A stretch of 48,821 bases of DNA, taken from assembly GCA_903855985.1 (NCBI GenBank), contig CAIOAO010000098.1, positions 1-48,821 of the forward strand. The letters are read 5' to 3'. The position numbers and the translations under genes were made by a program. A model generated the notes under the pieces. It ran no database searches. It was not told where the DNA came from and saw nothing but the letters and a program-made list of their open reading frames with translations. Positions 34,029 through 42,131 of the stretch are shown in pieces (position 1 is the first letter of the stretch; every line of letters starts with the position of its first letter). Source of the DNA: an uncultured Opitutia bacterium. GTDB taxonomy: Bacteria; Verrucomicrobiota; Verrucomicrobiia; Opitutales; Opitutaceae.

Positions 34029-36761
34029 TCAGCCCAGCCGCACGGTGAAGATCTGCTTTGGCTTGAGCGTGATCTTGATCTTGCCGTCGGCGACGGCGAG
34101 CTGACCGACCAGGTTGCCTTCGAAATCCACGCGCTGGGCGGTGGCGGCCGGCTGGGCTTTTCCCGTTTTGGCGCCGAGATGGATCATCGCGCTGATGGGC
34201 TTCGTGTCCGGGTTGAACATCCGCAGTTCGAGTGACTCACCCACTTGGCGCGTGCTGGTGACGACGGCGGGTCCTTCCAGGCGGAGGAAACCGGCGGTCG
34301 GCGGCAGTGCCGGGGTGGTCCGATAAATATCCACGTCTTCCCGACGCAGTTGGACGGCGCGCACGCCGGCCGAGAGCCGCTGGCCCAGCTCGCAAAGCTG
34401 GGTGAGGTTGGGTTTTCCCGCGAGGGGCTTCACGAGGTAGCGGAACGTCATCAGGCCGCGCATCTGGCCGTCGGGCTCGCCGTTAGTGAAGACCGTGCGG
34501 CGGGTGCCGCGGAAGAGCGTCAGGGCGATGGGGCGCTCGGCGGTGTCGCGGACCGCGGTCTCTAGCAGGCCGTCGGCGATGACGGCGAGGCCGGACTTGG
34601 CGTCGTGGACCGCGGTCCAGCTCTGCTGGGGCTGCGTCTCGACGTTGAGCTCGCGGTACTCGTGGTTGTCCTGCGGGAGGGCAATCGGGCGCTCCACGAC
34701 GTCGAAGGCGGTGTCGGTGAGGAAGGTCTCCGCCTTGGCGCCGCTGGGGAACAGCACGCGGACGCGATGGTCGTCGGCCGGGTTGTCCACGGTGGTCTGC
34801 ACCTCGACGAACTCCTGGCCGGGCCGGAGGCTGACCAAGCTGTCGAGGATCAGGGGGACGAACTGGGTGGACCGCGCCATGGTGTCGCCGGCGACGAACT
34901 CCCGGGGGACGTTCATCGTGGTGCGCACACGGAAAGTGGTCAGCAGGGGGCCGTTGTGCACGAGGGCCACCTCGGCACGGCAAGCGGTGGAGGCGAAGAT
35001 CTGGTCGTTGACGGCGACGCCGTGATACCAGCCGTCACCAATGTCGGCCCGGTCCTCGAAGGTGAGGAGTCGCGAATAGACGCGGCCGGTGTGCCGGTCG
35101 GTCAGGGTGAGCGTGCCGTTGTCCTCGATGGCGACGTCGAGGTGCTCGTTGGCCATGGAGCGTTCGCTCGTGGCGAGGGCGGGTACCTCGGGGTAACGCG
35201 TCGGCCGGCCGGCGGCGACGGCGCTGACGGTGAGCGTGGTGTAGCCCTGCGCCGGGATGGCGACCTGGAGGGCGACCGGGATATGGTGGCTCATGACCGC
35301 CTCAGGGAACTTGGTCGGGCGGATGCGCTGGCGGAGGCGGTTGAGGGTCTGGCCGAGCCGCTGGTAGGGCACCTCGCGGCCATTGGCGTCGTGGATGATG
35401 AAGCCGGTCTTGGGCTCGAAGCCGAAGAATTCGTTGAAGGCCGGCCAGGAGGTCGGGATCTCAAGGGTGACCTCGGTGACGCCGGCGAAATCCCGGGGGA
35501 GGGGATTGAAGAGGGTGACGCGCAGTTGGTTGTCCGCGACCTTGCCGCGCACACTCGCCGCGATGCGGCTGGTGGCGTCGACGGTGAGTTTCTCGGCAAT
35601 CATGCGGACCTGGTCGAAGCGGTACGCCATGTCCTGGTGCACCTGGTCCGGGCTGCAGCCGTCAATGGAGTCATGGGCGTGGTTCTGCATGAGCAGCTTC
35701 CAGGAGTGTTCGAGGAAGCCCGGCGCGAAGTCGGCGCCGAGGGCGGCGTGGGCGTAGGCGGTGAACGGCTCGGCCCAGGCGCAGAGCAGCGTCTGGCAGT
35801 GGTGGTTGGCCTGCTTGAGGCGGACGCGGCTGGAGAGCACGCCGGGGATGACCCACTGGTTGCAGTAGCCCTCGACCGCGGGCACGGGGTGCTCCCGCCC
35901 GGCGGCGCGGAGTTCCCCCTCAAGCACCGTGGTGATTTTGTCCTTCTGGGCCAGCAGCTCGATCAGGTAGGCGTCGAGGCTGGTGTGGACCAATTTGTAC
36001 TTCGGGCTCCGGGCCAGCTGCGCGAAAAGGAGGGCGTAGCGCTGCGGGTTCCACTCCTGGTGGTCGCAGGAATCGTGGAGGAGGATGGAGTCCACGGCGG
36101 TGGCGGCGGCCTCCTTGTCCAGGTATTCCTTGGCGCGCTTGGCGTGTTCCTCCGGACGGTCCTCGACGGGCCCGTTGTACTCGTGGCCGCGGTTCACCGC
36201 GTGGGCGAACGTGCCGTAGCCGACATTGCCGAACTTGTGGCAGGGCATTTCGGTGCCGTCGGCGCCGCGCCAGATGAAGTTCCGCTGCTGCAGGTTGATG
36301 CCGCGCCAGACGTAGCCGACCGGGATGCCGAACCCGGCGAAGATCTGCGGGAGCTGGCTGGTGTGGCCAAACATGTCGGGCACATAGCCCGCCCGCGACG
36401 GTTCGCCGCCGACGGCGCGCGCGCCCTGGCGGCCGACGAGCAGGTTGCGGATGAGGGCTTCGCCCGAGACGGTGAACTCGTCGGGCATCGAATACCACGG
36501 GCCGACCACGAGCTTGCCCTCGCGCGCGAGGCGCTCGACCTGGGCGCGGCGGTCGGGGCGGATCTCGAGGTAGTCGTCAATCAGGATGGACTGGCCGTCC
36601 GTCTGGAAGGGTCCCTGGAGGCGGCCGTCCTCGAGTCCCGCGATGACGCGGTCCATGAGGGTCACGAGGGCATAGCGGATGCCCTGGAAGGGCTCGCGCC
36701 ATTCGCGGTCCCAATGGGTGCTGAGCGTGTAATGGACGGGGCGCTTTTTCGGGGAGGCCAT
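34029..36761 (-). CDS. GH38 alpha-mannosidase, canonical active site
   Basis: This 910-residue enzyme has the GH38 layout. The zinc motif HWD is at residues 16-18 in TLSTHWDREW, the nucleophile Asp129 in YVPDMFGHTSQLPQIF, and a later HAHDSIDG supplies another zinc His. The C-terminal half is the beta-sandwich typical of the family. GH38 enzymes remove alpha-mannose with a zinc ion at the active site. There is no signal peptide, so it acts in the cytoplasm on imported oligosaccharides. It is the last gene of the minus-strand run, 118 bases after the aldolase-dehydrogenase gene; that gap holds a palindromic repeat. Compare the divergent GH38 at 43115-45706. Confidence 0.93.
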   Translation of the reverse strand: MASPKKRPVHYTLSTHWDREWREPFQGIRYALVTLMDRVIAGLEDGRLQGPFQTDGQSILIDDYLEIRPDRRAQVERLAREGKLVVGPWYSMPDEFTVSGEALIRNLLVGRQGARAVGGEPSRAGYVPDMFGHTSQLPQIFAGFGIPVGYVWRGINLQQRNFIWRGADGTEMPCHKFGNVGYGTFAHAVNRGHEYNGPVEDRPEEHAKRAKEYLDKEAAATAVDSILLHDSCDHQEWNPQRYALLFAQLARSPKYKLVHTSLDAYLIELLAQKDKITTVLEGELRAAGREHPVPAVEGYCNQWVIPGVLSSRVRLKQANHHCQTLLCAWAEPFTAYAHAALGADFAPGFLEHSWKLLMQNHAHDSIDGCSPDQVHQDMAYRFDQVRMIAEKLTVDATSRIAASVRGKVADNQLRVTLFNPLPRDFAGVTEVTLEIPTSWPAFNEFFGFEPKTGFIIHDANGREVPYQRLGQTLNRLRQRIRPTKFPEAVMSHHIPVALQVAIPAQGYTTLTVSAVAAGRPTRYPEVPALATSERSMANEHLDVAIEDNGTLTLTDRHTGRVYSRLLTFEDRADIGDGWYHGVAVNDQIFASTACRAEVALVHNGPLLTTFRVRTTMNVPREFVAGDTMARSTQFVPLILDSLVSLRPGQEFVEVQTTVDNPADDHRVRVLFPSGAKAETFLTDTAFDVVERPIALPQDNHEYRELNVETQPQQSWTAVHDAKSGLAVIADGLLETAVRDTAERPIALTLFRGTRRTVFTNGEPDGQMRGLMTFRYLVKPLAGKPNLTQLCELGQRLSAGVRAVQLRREDVDIYRTTPALPPTAGFLRLEGPAVVTSTRQVGESLELRMFNPDTKPISAMIHLGAKTGKAQPAATAQRVDFEGNLVGQLAVADGKIKITLKPKQIFTVRLG

Positions 36762-36790
36762 GGGGGCAAGGGCTAAGTCAGAATACTTTT

Positions 36791-36856
36791 CCGCGGATTG
36801 CGCGGATAGACGCGGATGACGGAGGATTTATCCGCGTTCATCCGCGCAATCCGCGG
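36791..36856. repeat. REP-like inverted repeat between aldolase and GH38 genes
   Basis: Arms 36791-36817 and 36830-36856 are inverted copies matching at 25 of 27 bases, with a 12-base loop. GCGGAT words repeat within each arm. The mismatched dinucleotide lies at the same place as in the repeat at 26765-26869, just before the terminal ACGCG-AT word, so the two are probably related. Confidence 0.87.
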
Positions 36857-36879
36857 GGAGGGTTTGATTGGGTTATGAT

Positions 36880-38853
36880 TCAGATCACGCGGTCGTTACC
36901 GCCGTCAACGGGGACTTGGGCGGCGGTGGTCTTGGCGAAGAGCGGGCCGCACATCTCGGCGGCGAGCTCGGCGACGTCGCGGCTGGAGACCTCGGTCTTC
37001 AGCACGTTGTTGGTTTTGTATTCCTCGACGCTCAGCCCGTAGTGCTTCGCGCGGGAGGCGAGGATCTCCGGGGTCCAGAGCGCGGTGTCGAAGACCATGT
37101 TCGGGTGCAGTGAGTTGAGGCGGATGCGGTCCTTGCCCCACTCGAGGGCGGCGACGCGGACGAGCTGGTTGACGGCGGCCTTGGATGCCGAATAGGCGGA
37201 CGCACCGGGGCCGGGGGCGGGGACGTTCTTGGAGCCGATGACGACGACGCGGCCGCCATTGGGCGCGAGCTTGAGCAGGGGATGGCACTCGCGGAGCAGC
37301 AGGAAATTGGCGTCGAGGTTGACGGACATCACCTTGTGCCAGAGGTCCGACTTCATGTCCGCGATCGGCGCGCCGGGCGGAAAAATCCCGGCGTTCAGGA
37401 TCAACATGTCGAGTCCGCCGAACTTGCGGACCGCCTCCTCGACGGCCGTGGCGAGGCTGGCCTCCTGGGTCAGATCGCAGACGATGCCGTGAAAGTCAGG
37501 GCGGGAGTAGAGTTTCGTGATGGCGGGATTCACGTCGAGGCCGACGACGGCGGCGCCGCGTTTCAGGAGCGAGTCCACGCAGGCCTTGCCGATGCCCGAG
37601 GCCGCGCCGGTGACGAGGGCGACCTCGCCGGCGAACGCGGGGGCCTTGCCGGCGGCCCGGAGCTTGGCCTGCTCGAGGTCCCAGTATTCGACATCAAAGA
37701 TCTCCAGCGCCGGCAGCGCCTGCCAGCCGCCGAGCGCGGTGGCACGTGAGATGATGTCGATCGTGTGATGGTAGATATCGGCCGCGATGGCGGCTTCCTT
37801 GGCGGTGCGGCCCATCGTGCAGAGGCCCAGATCGGCATCGAGCAGCACACGGGGCGCCGGATCGAGCATGACGAGTTTGCGGCCAGCCTGGGCGGCGCAG
37901 GCGTCGAAGTAAGCCTGGTAGGCGGCGCGAAACGCCGCGACGTCTCGGCCCAGCATGGGGATTCGCTTGGTCCGGATGACGTGGTCCGGGGTGGCCGGAC
38001 CCTGCTGGGAGATCGTGGCCACGTCAGGGCGGCGGGCGAACGCATGGCCGGCGGCGGTGCCCTGCACGGCGAGAATGGCGGGGCCACCCATGGCGGCGGA
38101 AATTTCCTTCCGCAGCGCGGCGATTTCGAGGCGGGCGGGGCGGGGCGGGGAAGCCGGAGCGGGCGACTTCAGCTCCCAGGCTTTGTTCTTTGCCAGATAG
38201 GCCTCGGCGAGGGTGACGAGCTCAATCATGCGCTCGTAGGCGACCTTGGCCGTGTCGCCGAAGGTGAAGAGGCCGTGGTTCATCAGCACGAGGCCGATGG
38301 TCTTCCCCGTGGCCTTTTGCGGAAACAGCTCGGCACAGAGGCGGGCCAGCTTGAAGCCGGGCATCACGTAGGGAATGAACACGACGCGGTCGCCGAAGAC
38401 CTCCTGAACGCGGTTCAGGCCGCCGGCCGTGTTGGTGATCGCGATCAGGGCGTCGGCGTGGGTGTGGTCCACGAACTTGCCGGGGAGGATGGCGTGCAGG
38501 ATCGCCTCGACCGACGGCATGGGCGCGGCGGAGTTCGTCAGGCAGCCCTTGAGCTCGTTGGCCATCTGCAGGTCGGACAACTCGGGGAGCTTGGCCAGTT
38601 TCAGCAGGTGGTTCAGCCGACAGGGCGAAAACCCCGCGGCCTCGATCGTCTCGAGGTCCCAGCCGCTGCCCTTGACGTAGAGGATGTCCTCCTCCTCGCC
38701 GAAGATGTTTTTCTCGCGCGATTTGACGGACGTGTTGCCGCCACCGTGGAGGACGAGGGCGGAATCGCGTCCGAGCAGGCGCGAGCTGTACACGCGCTGG
38801 CCGAGGTCGCCGGGATATTGGGCCGCCTCGGCGTCGTTCCAGCGGCTGTTCAT
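36880..38853 (-). CDS. Bifunctional class II aldolase / short-chain dehydrogenase (rhamnulose-1-phosphate type)
   Basis: This 657-residue fusion has an N-terminal class II aldolase domain with HGGGNTSVK and metal histidines in VDHTHADALIAI plus MNHGLFTFG. Residues about 400-657 form a short-chain dehydrogenase with the nucleotide motif VTGAASGIGKA and the catalytic YSASK. The family (YuxG/RhaE-like) cleaves 6-deoxyketose 1-phosphates such as L-rhamnulose 1-phosphate and oxidises the lactaldehyde released. No kinase is in the window. The ATG overlaps the isomerase stop in ATGA, so the two are translationally coupled. The substrate is inferred from the family only. Confidence 0.88.
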   Translation of the reverse strand: MNSRWNDAEAAQYPGDLGQRVYSSRLLGRDSALVLHGGGNTSVKSREKNIFGEEEDILYVKGSGWDLETIEAAGFSPCRLNHLLKLAKLPELSDLQMANELKGCLTNSAAPMPSVEAILHAILPGKFVDHTHADALIAITNTAGGLNRVQEVFGDRVVFIPYVMPGFKLARLCAELFPQKATGKTIGLVLMNHGLFTFGDTAKVAYERMIELVTLAEAYLAKNKAWELKSPAPASPPRPARLEIAALRKEISAAMGGPAILAVQGTAAGHAFARRPDVATISQQGPATPDHVIRTKRIPMLGRDVAAFRAAYQAYFDACAAQAGRKLVMLDPAPRVLLDADLGLCTMGRTAKEAAIAADIYHHTIDIISRATALGGWQALPALEIFDVEYWDLEQAKLRAAGKAPAFAGEVALVTGAASGIGKACVDSLLKRGAAVVGLDVNPAITKLYSRPDFHGIVCDLTQEASLATAVEEAVRKFGGLDMLILNAGIFPPGAPIADMKSDLWHKVMSVNLDANFLLLRECHPLLKLAPNGGRVVVIGSKNVPAPGPGASAYSASKAAVNQLVRVAALEWGKDRIRLNSLHPNMVFDTALWTPEILASRAKHYGLSVEEYKTNNVLKTEVSSRDVAELAAEMCGPLFAKTTAAQVPVDGGNDRVI

Positions 38854-39407
38854 GACTGGCCCTCGATCACCTTGGTCTCCCGGCCGATGGACTGGTCGGT
38901 GAAGATGTCGTTCTCGTCGGTGCTGTGGGTGGAGAACTCCGACACCACCGCGCCCTCGTCGCCGGCCTGGAACCAGTGGGGGACGTTCGGCGTGATGGTG
39001 TACTGGTCGCCGGGATTCAGCACGACCTCGTGCCAGACCGTGTAGGTGGACTCGCGGCCCGCGGGTGGCTTGCAGTGGGGCCGTCCCGCGTTCGCGGGAC
39101 CAGCGACGTAGAGGAACACCTTGCCCCAGCGGCAGCGGAACGTCTCCTCCTTGCCGGGCTGGCCGTTCACGTTGGGATGGCGGTGTTCCGGGCAGGTCTG
39201 GCGCGGCCACATGGCGAGCTCCTTGGCGCAGCAGCGCAGGGTGTTGACGTAGACGAGGACGCCGAGGCCGGTCTTTTCGAATTCGCTCAGGCCGAAGTCC
39301 GCGACCTCGATCTTCTCCTGCTCGGCGGGGGTGATGACGAGCTTGGCTTTCTGGAAAAAGCCGTGGGCCTCCTGTTGGCGGCGTTTCAGTTCTGCTTTCG
39401 TGATCAT
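38850..39407 (-). CDS. D-lyxose/D-mannose isomerase (cupin fold)
   Basis: The 185-residue protein matches the cupin-type D-lyxose ketol-isomerases. Metal ligands are in CPEHRHPNVNGQPGKEETF (two His and a Glu), with another His in the TITPNVPHWFQAG stretch. Members interconvert D-lyxose and D-xylulose and also D-mannose and D-fructose. With GH38 mannosidases in the same run, mannose to fructose is the natural reaction (inference). It has one of the few clear Shine-Dalgarno motifs in the window: AGGAG lies 6 bases ahead of the start. It is coupled by ATGA to the aldolase-dehydrogenase gene. Confidence 0.85.
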   Translation of the reverse strand: MITKAELKRRQQEAHGFFQKAKLVITPAEQEKIEVADFGLSEFEKTGLGVLVYVNTLRCCAKELAMWPRQTCPEHRHPNVNGQPGKEETFRCRWGKVFLYVAGPANAGRPHCKPPAGRESTYTVWHEVVLNPGDQYTITPNVPHWFQAGDEGAVVSEFSTHSTDENDIFTDQSIGRETKVIEGQS

Positions 39408-39446
39408 GGTGACTCCTGCTTGGGGGTTGGAATTGAAATCGGAAGG

Positions 39447-40211
39447 TTATCTCCACTGCGCGCAGTCGCGAAAGGCCATCTGGCTGTCGCCACCGACGTA
39501 TTTGGGGAAAGGTTTGTAGTCATTGATGCCGGGAACCGCGGCGCCGCGCAGCAGAAAATCGCAGCCCCAGGGAACCGTGATCCGGGTCGTGGTGGGGATG
39601 TACCGGATGGTCAGGCCGCAGCGGCGCTTGGGCGAGGTGTTGGCGTTGGAGCCGTGGATGACGTTCGGGTGGTGCACGGAGAGGTCGCCGGCCTTGAGGA
39701 TGATGTCCACGGCCTTGGACTCGTCCACGAACGAGCTGTCGATTTCGGAGCTGAGGACGTTGGTGACGTCCTTCCGCTCCTTCAGCTGCTGCAGCTTGAG
39801 GTGCTGCGTGCCGGGGATGACGCGCATGCAGCCGTTCTCGGGCGTGGAATCGTCCACGGCGAGCCAGATGGTGGTGACGTTCATCGGGTCGAGCGGCCAG
39901 TAGCTGCCGTCCTGGTGCCAGAGCACGGGCAGGCCGTTACCGGCGGGCTTGCAGAGGTAGTGGGAGGCAAACAGCGCGATGTCGGGGCCGATGAATTCCT
40001 GCGCGACGTCCAGCAGCCGGCGGTCGCTGATGAGGCGCACCCAGAACGGGTCGTTCGGGATCAGGTCCTGCCACAGCTGCTCGGGGCGGCGGCCGGGGTT
40101 CTTCTTCATCAACCACTCGACGTGGTTGCTGGCCTCCTTGATCAGGTCGGCGTCCAGGACGTTGCGGACCACGACGTAGCCGTCGCGGTTGTAATCGGAG
40201 AGGATGCTCAT
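39447..40211 (-). CDS. Phytanoyl-CoA dioxygenase (PhyH) family oxygenase 2
   Basis: This 254-residue Fe(II)/2-oxoglutarate oxygenase has the HxD pair in LWHQDGSYW, distal His in VIHGSNANTS, and the 2-oxoglutarate Arg in RRCGLTIRY. It is the close paralogue of the dioxygenase at 18946-19782: GPDIALF-SH, GNG, DST-NGCM-VIP and HGS-NTS segments match in order. It lies between the E1 beta gene and the isomerase gene on the same strand. The substrate is unknown; from the context, a sugar or sugar derivative is likely. Confidence 0.88.
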   Translation of the reverse strand: MSILSDYNRDGYVVVRNVLDADLIKEASNHVEWLMKKNPGRRPEQLWQDLIPNDPFWVRLISDRRLLDVAQEFIGPDIALFASHYLCKPAGNGLPVLWHQDGSYWPLDPMNVTTIWLAVDDSTPENGCMRVIPGTQHLKLQQLKERKDVTNVLSSEIDSSFVDESKAVDIILKAGDLSVHHPNVIHGSNANTSPKRRCGLTIRYIPTTTRITVPWGCDFLLRGAAVPGINDYKPFPKYVGGDSQMAFRDCAQWR

Positions 40212-40232
40212 GGGGTGGGGTGACTTTTTACC

Positions 40233-40254
40233 AGAGGTAACGGAGGAAATGGAG
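40233..40254 (+). repeat. Single copy of the GGAGG-AACGG dispersed repeat
   Basis: These 22 bases match the left arm of the repeat at 20719-20740 in 18 positions. No clear inverted partner is nearby. It lies between the E1 beta and PhyH genes. Confidence 0.4.
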
Positions 40255-40270
40255 ATTCCCTCCAGGACAA

Positions 40271-41287
40271 TCAGCCTTGGGTCAGGTTGCGCGCCGCGGC
40301 AACAATCCGGGCGACGTCGGGGCGGTAGGCGTTCTCGAGGATGGGGCTGAAGGGCACGGGGACATCGGGGGAGGCGACGCGCACGACGGGGGCCTGCAGG
40401 CTCTCGCCGCAGTGTTCCATGATGCCGGCAGCGATCTCGGCGCTGACGCCGCCCGTCTTGGGGCCTTCCTCGACAATGATGACGCGGCCGGTCTTCCGGA
40501 TGGAGGCGCCGATGGTGTCGTAGTCGATCGGCGACAGGCTGCGCACATCAATGACCTCGGCCTCGATGCCCTCCTTGGCGAGTTGCTCCGCGGCCTGGGC
40601 GGCGAAGTGGGCCATCAGGAGCCAGCCCAGGATGGTGACGTGCTGACCCTCGCGGCGGACCACGGCGCGATCGAGCGGGACCACGTAATCCTCCTCGGGA
40701 ATGTCGCTGGTGGCGTCCACGGCGCCGGGTTCGGCGCGGGCGCCCTTGGAGCCGTAGAGCAGCTTGTGTTCGAAGATCATGACGGGGTTGTCGTCACGCA
40801 CGGCGGCCTTGAGGATGCCCTTGGCGTCGTAGGCGGTGGAGACGGCGACGACCTTGAGGCCGGGTACGCCGGTGAAGTAGCGCTCCATGCTCTGGGCGTG
40901 CTGTGAACCGCGGCCGGTGGCGCCGATGGGGGCGCGCATAACCATGGGCACCTTGATCGTGCCGCCGGACATATACCGCATCTTGGCGGCGTTGTTGATC
41001 AACTGGTCGCTGGCGAGGAAGAGGAAGTCGCCGTACTGCATGTCGGCGATGGGCCGCATGCCCATCATCGCGGCGCCCACGGCCATGCCGGTGAAGCCGA
41101 GCTCGGCGATGGGCGTGTCGATGATGCGGCCGGGGAATTTCTCGGACAGGCCGAGGGTGACGGTGAACGCCCCGCCCCAGCCACCGGGCACGCCGATGTC
41201 CTCGCCGATGCAAAACACGCTGGAGTCGCGTGTCATTTCCTCGGCGATGCCGTCCCGGAGTGCCTCTGCAATGCCTTGTCGTTTCAT
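40271..41287 (-). CDS. Thiamine-dependent dehydrogenase E1 component, beta subunit
   Basis: This 338-residue protein matches the E1 beta chain of pyruvate, acetoin or branched-chain 2-oxoacid dehydrogenases: VFCIGEDIGVPGGWGGAFTVT at the start, ADMQYGDFLFLASDQLINNAAKMRYMSGG in the middle, and the transketolase C-domain with VIDVRSLSPIDYDTI near residues 240-260. It forms a heterotetramer with the alpha subunit at 42132. The PhyH gene between them is unusual. No E2 or E3 gene is in the window, so the acyl acceptor must come from elsewhere, or the pair works alone. Confidence 0.9.
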   Translation of the reverse strand: MKRQGIAEALRDGIAEEMTRDSSVFCIGEDIGVPGGWGGAFTVTLGLSEKFPGRIIDTPIAELGFTGMAVGAAMMGMRPIADMQYGDFLFLASDQLINNAAKMRYMSGGTIKVPMVMRAPIGATGRGSQHAQSMERYFTGVPGLKVVAVSTAYDAKGILKAAVRDDNPVMIFEHKLLYGSKGARAEPGAVDATSDIPEEDYVVPLDRAVVRREGQHVTILGWLLMAHFAAQAAEQLAKEGIEAEVIDVRSLSPIDYDTIGASIRKTGRVIIVEEGPKTGGVSAEIAAGIMEHCGESLQAPVVRVASPDVPVPFSPILENAYRPDVARIVAAARNLTQG

Positions 41288-41300
41288 GGATTTTAAAAAG

Positions 41301-42122
41301 TTAAGCGCGGTAGCTGACGGGGCTGCCGACGGGGTCGGCGAAGTCGTTGAGATAACCCACGTCCTGCCATTTCACGTTTTCCTGCAGCGCGGACTTCTCG
41401 GTGCGGAAATGGATGGCGAAACTCACGCGCGGGCTGGCGGCGTGGTTCTCGCCACTGCCGTGGACGGTGAGCCGGTGGTGGAAGCTGACGCCGCCCGGGG
41501 GCAGCACCGCGGCGACTTCCTCCCACTTGCCGCCGCCGCTCTTCCCCTGGAAGCGCGCCTTGATCTCGTCGAGCTTGTCGCTGAAGAAATCGCCGGCCTT
41601 GAGCAGGCCCCAGTGCTGCGAGCCGGGCACGAAGCGCATGGGGCCGGACTCCGCGGTGACATCACTGATGGCCACCCACGCGGTGAACAGCTCGCCGGTG
41701 AGGGCGTGGTCCCAGTATTCCTGGTCCTGGTGCCAGCCGACATTGACGCCGCCCTGGCGCCCGGGGGGCTTGATCAGCATTTGGCAGGCAAAGACCTGAA
41801 CCATTTTTGCGCCGGTGAGCGCGGCGGCCCACTCGCCGATGGCGGGATGGGTCACGAGTTCGAAGATTGTCCGATCGGAGCGGTGGGCGTTGTCAATTTT
41901 CACCAGCTTCTGCGGCGGCTCCGACGAGCCCTTGGGGCTGCCGCAGGGCGGGATGCCGGTTTCGTATTCCCCGGCGTAAACCGCATCGATGCGCTTCCGC
42001 ACCCGGGCCAACAGCTCGGACGGGATGACGGCGGGCGCGATATAAAATCCATCCCGCGCATATTGCGCGGCGGCGGTGCGCTTGGTGGCGTCGGACAGCG
42101 GGGTGATTTCCGGGGTTTTCAT
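41301..42122 (-). CDS. Phytanoyl-CoA dioxygenase (PhyH) family oxygenase 3
   Basis: This 273-residue Fe(II)/2-oxoglutarate oxygenase has the HxD pair in GWHQDQEYW, distal His in TVHGSGENH and the 2-oxoglutarate Arg in SFAIHFR. It is more divergent than the other two dioxygenases in the window and has an extra segment after the iron motif (KAGDFFSDKLDEIKARFQGKSG) rich in Lys. It lies between the E1 alpha and E1 beta genes with gaps of 9 and 13 bases, so it is certainly co-transcribed. An oxidation step acting just before or after the E1 reaction is the simplest reading (inference). Confidence 0.87.
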   Translation of the reverse strand: MKTPEITPLSDATKRTAAAQYARDGFYIAPAVIPSELLARVRKRIDAVYAGEYETGIPPCGSPKGSSEPPQKLVKIDNAHRSDRTIFELVTHPAIGEWAAALTGAKMVQVFACQMLIKPPGRQGGVNVGWHQDQEYWDHALTGELFTAWVAISDVTAESGPMRFVPGSQHWGLLKAGDFFSDKLDEIKARFQGKSGGGKWEEVAAVLPPGGVSFHHRLTVHGSGENHAASPRVSFAIHFRTEKSALQENVKWQDVGYLNDFADPVGSPVSYRA

Positions 42123-42131
42123 GGGGGTAAA

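Noticed and set aside
34605-36776. A + strand open frame of 723 codons opposite the GH38 gene.
   Set aside because: Low-complexity Gly/Asp/Val/Ala composition with no family likeness, opposite a well-conserved GH38. A shadow frame.
37765-39045. A + strand open frame of 426 codons opposite the aldolase-dehydrogenase gene.
   Set aside because: No known motif, antisense to a strongly conserved fusion enzyme, composition typical of shadow frames.
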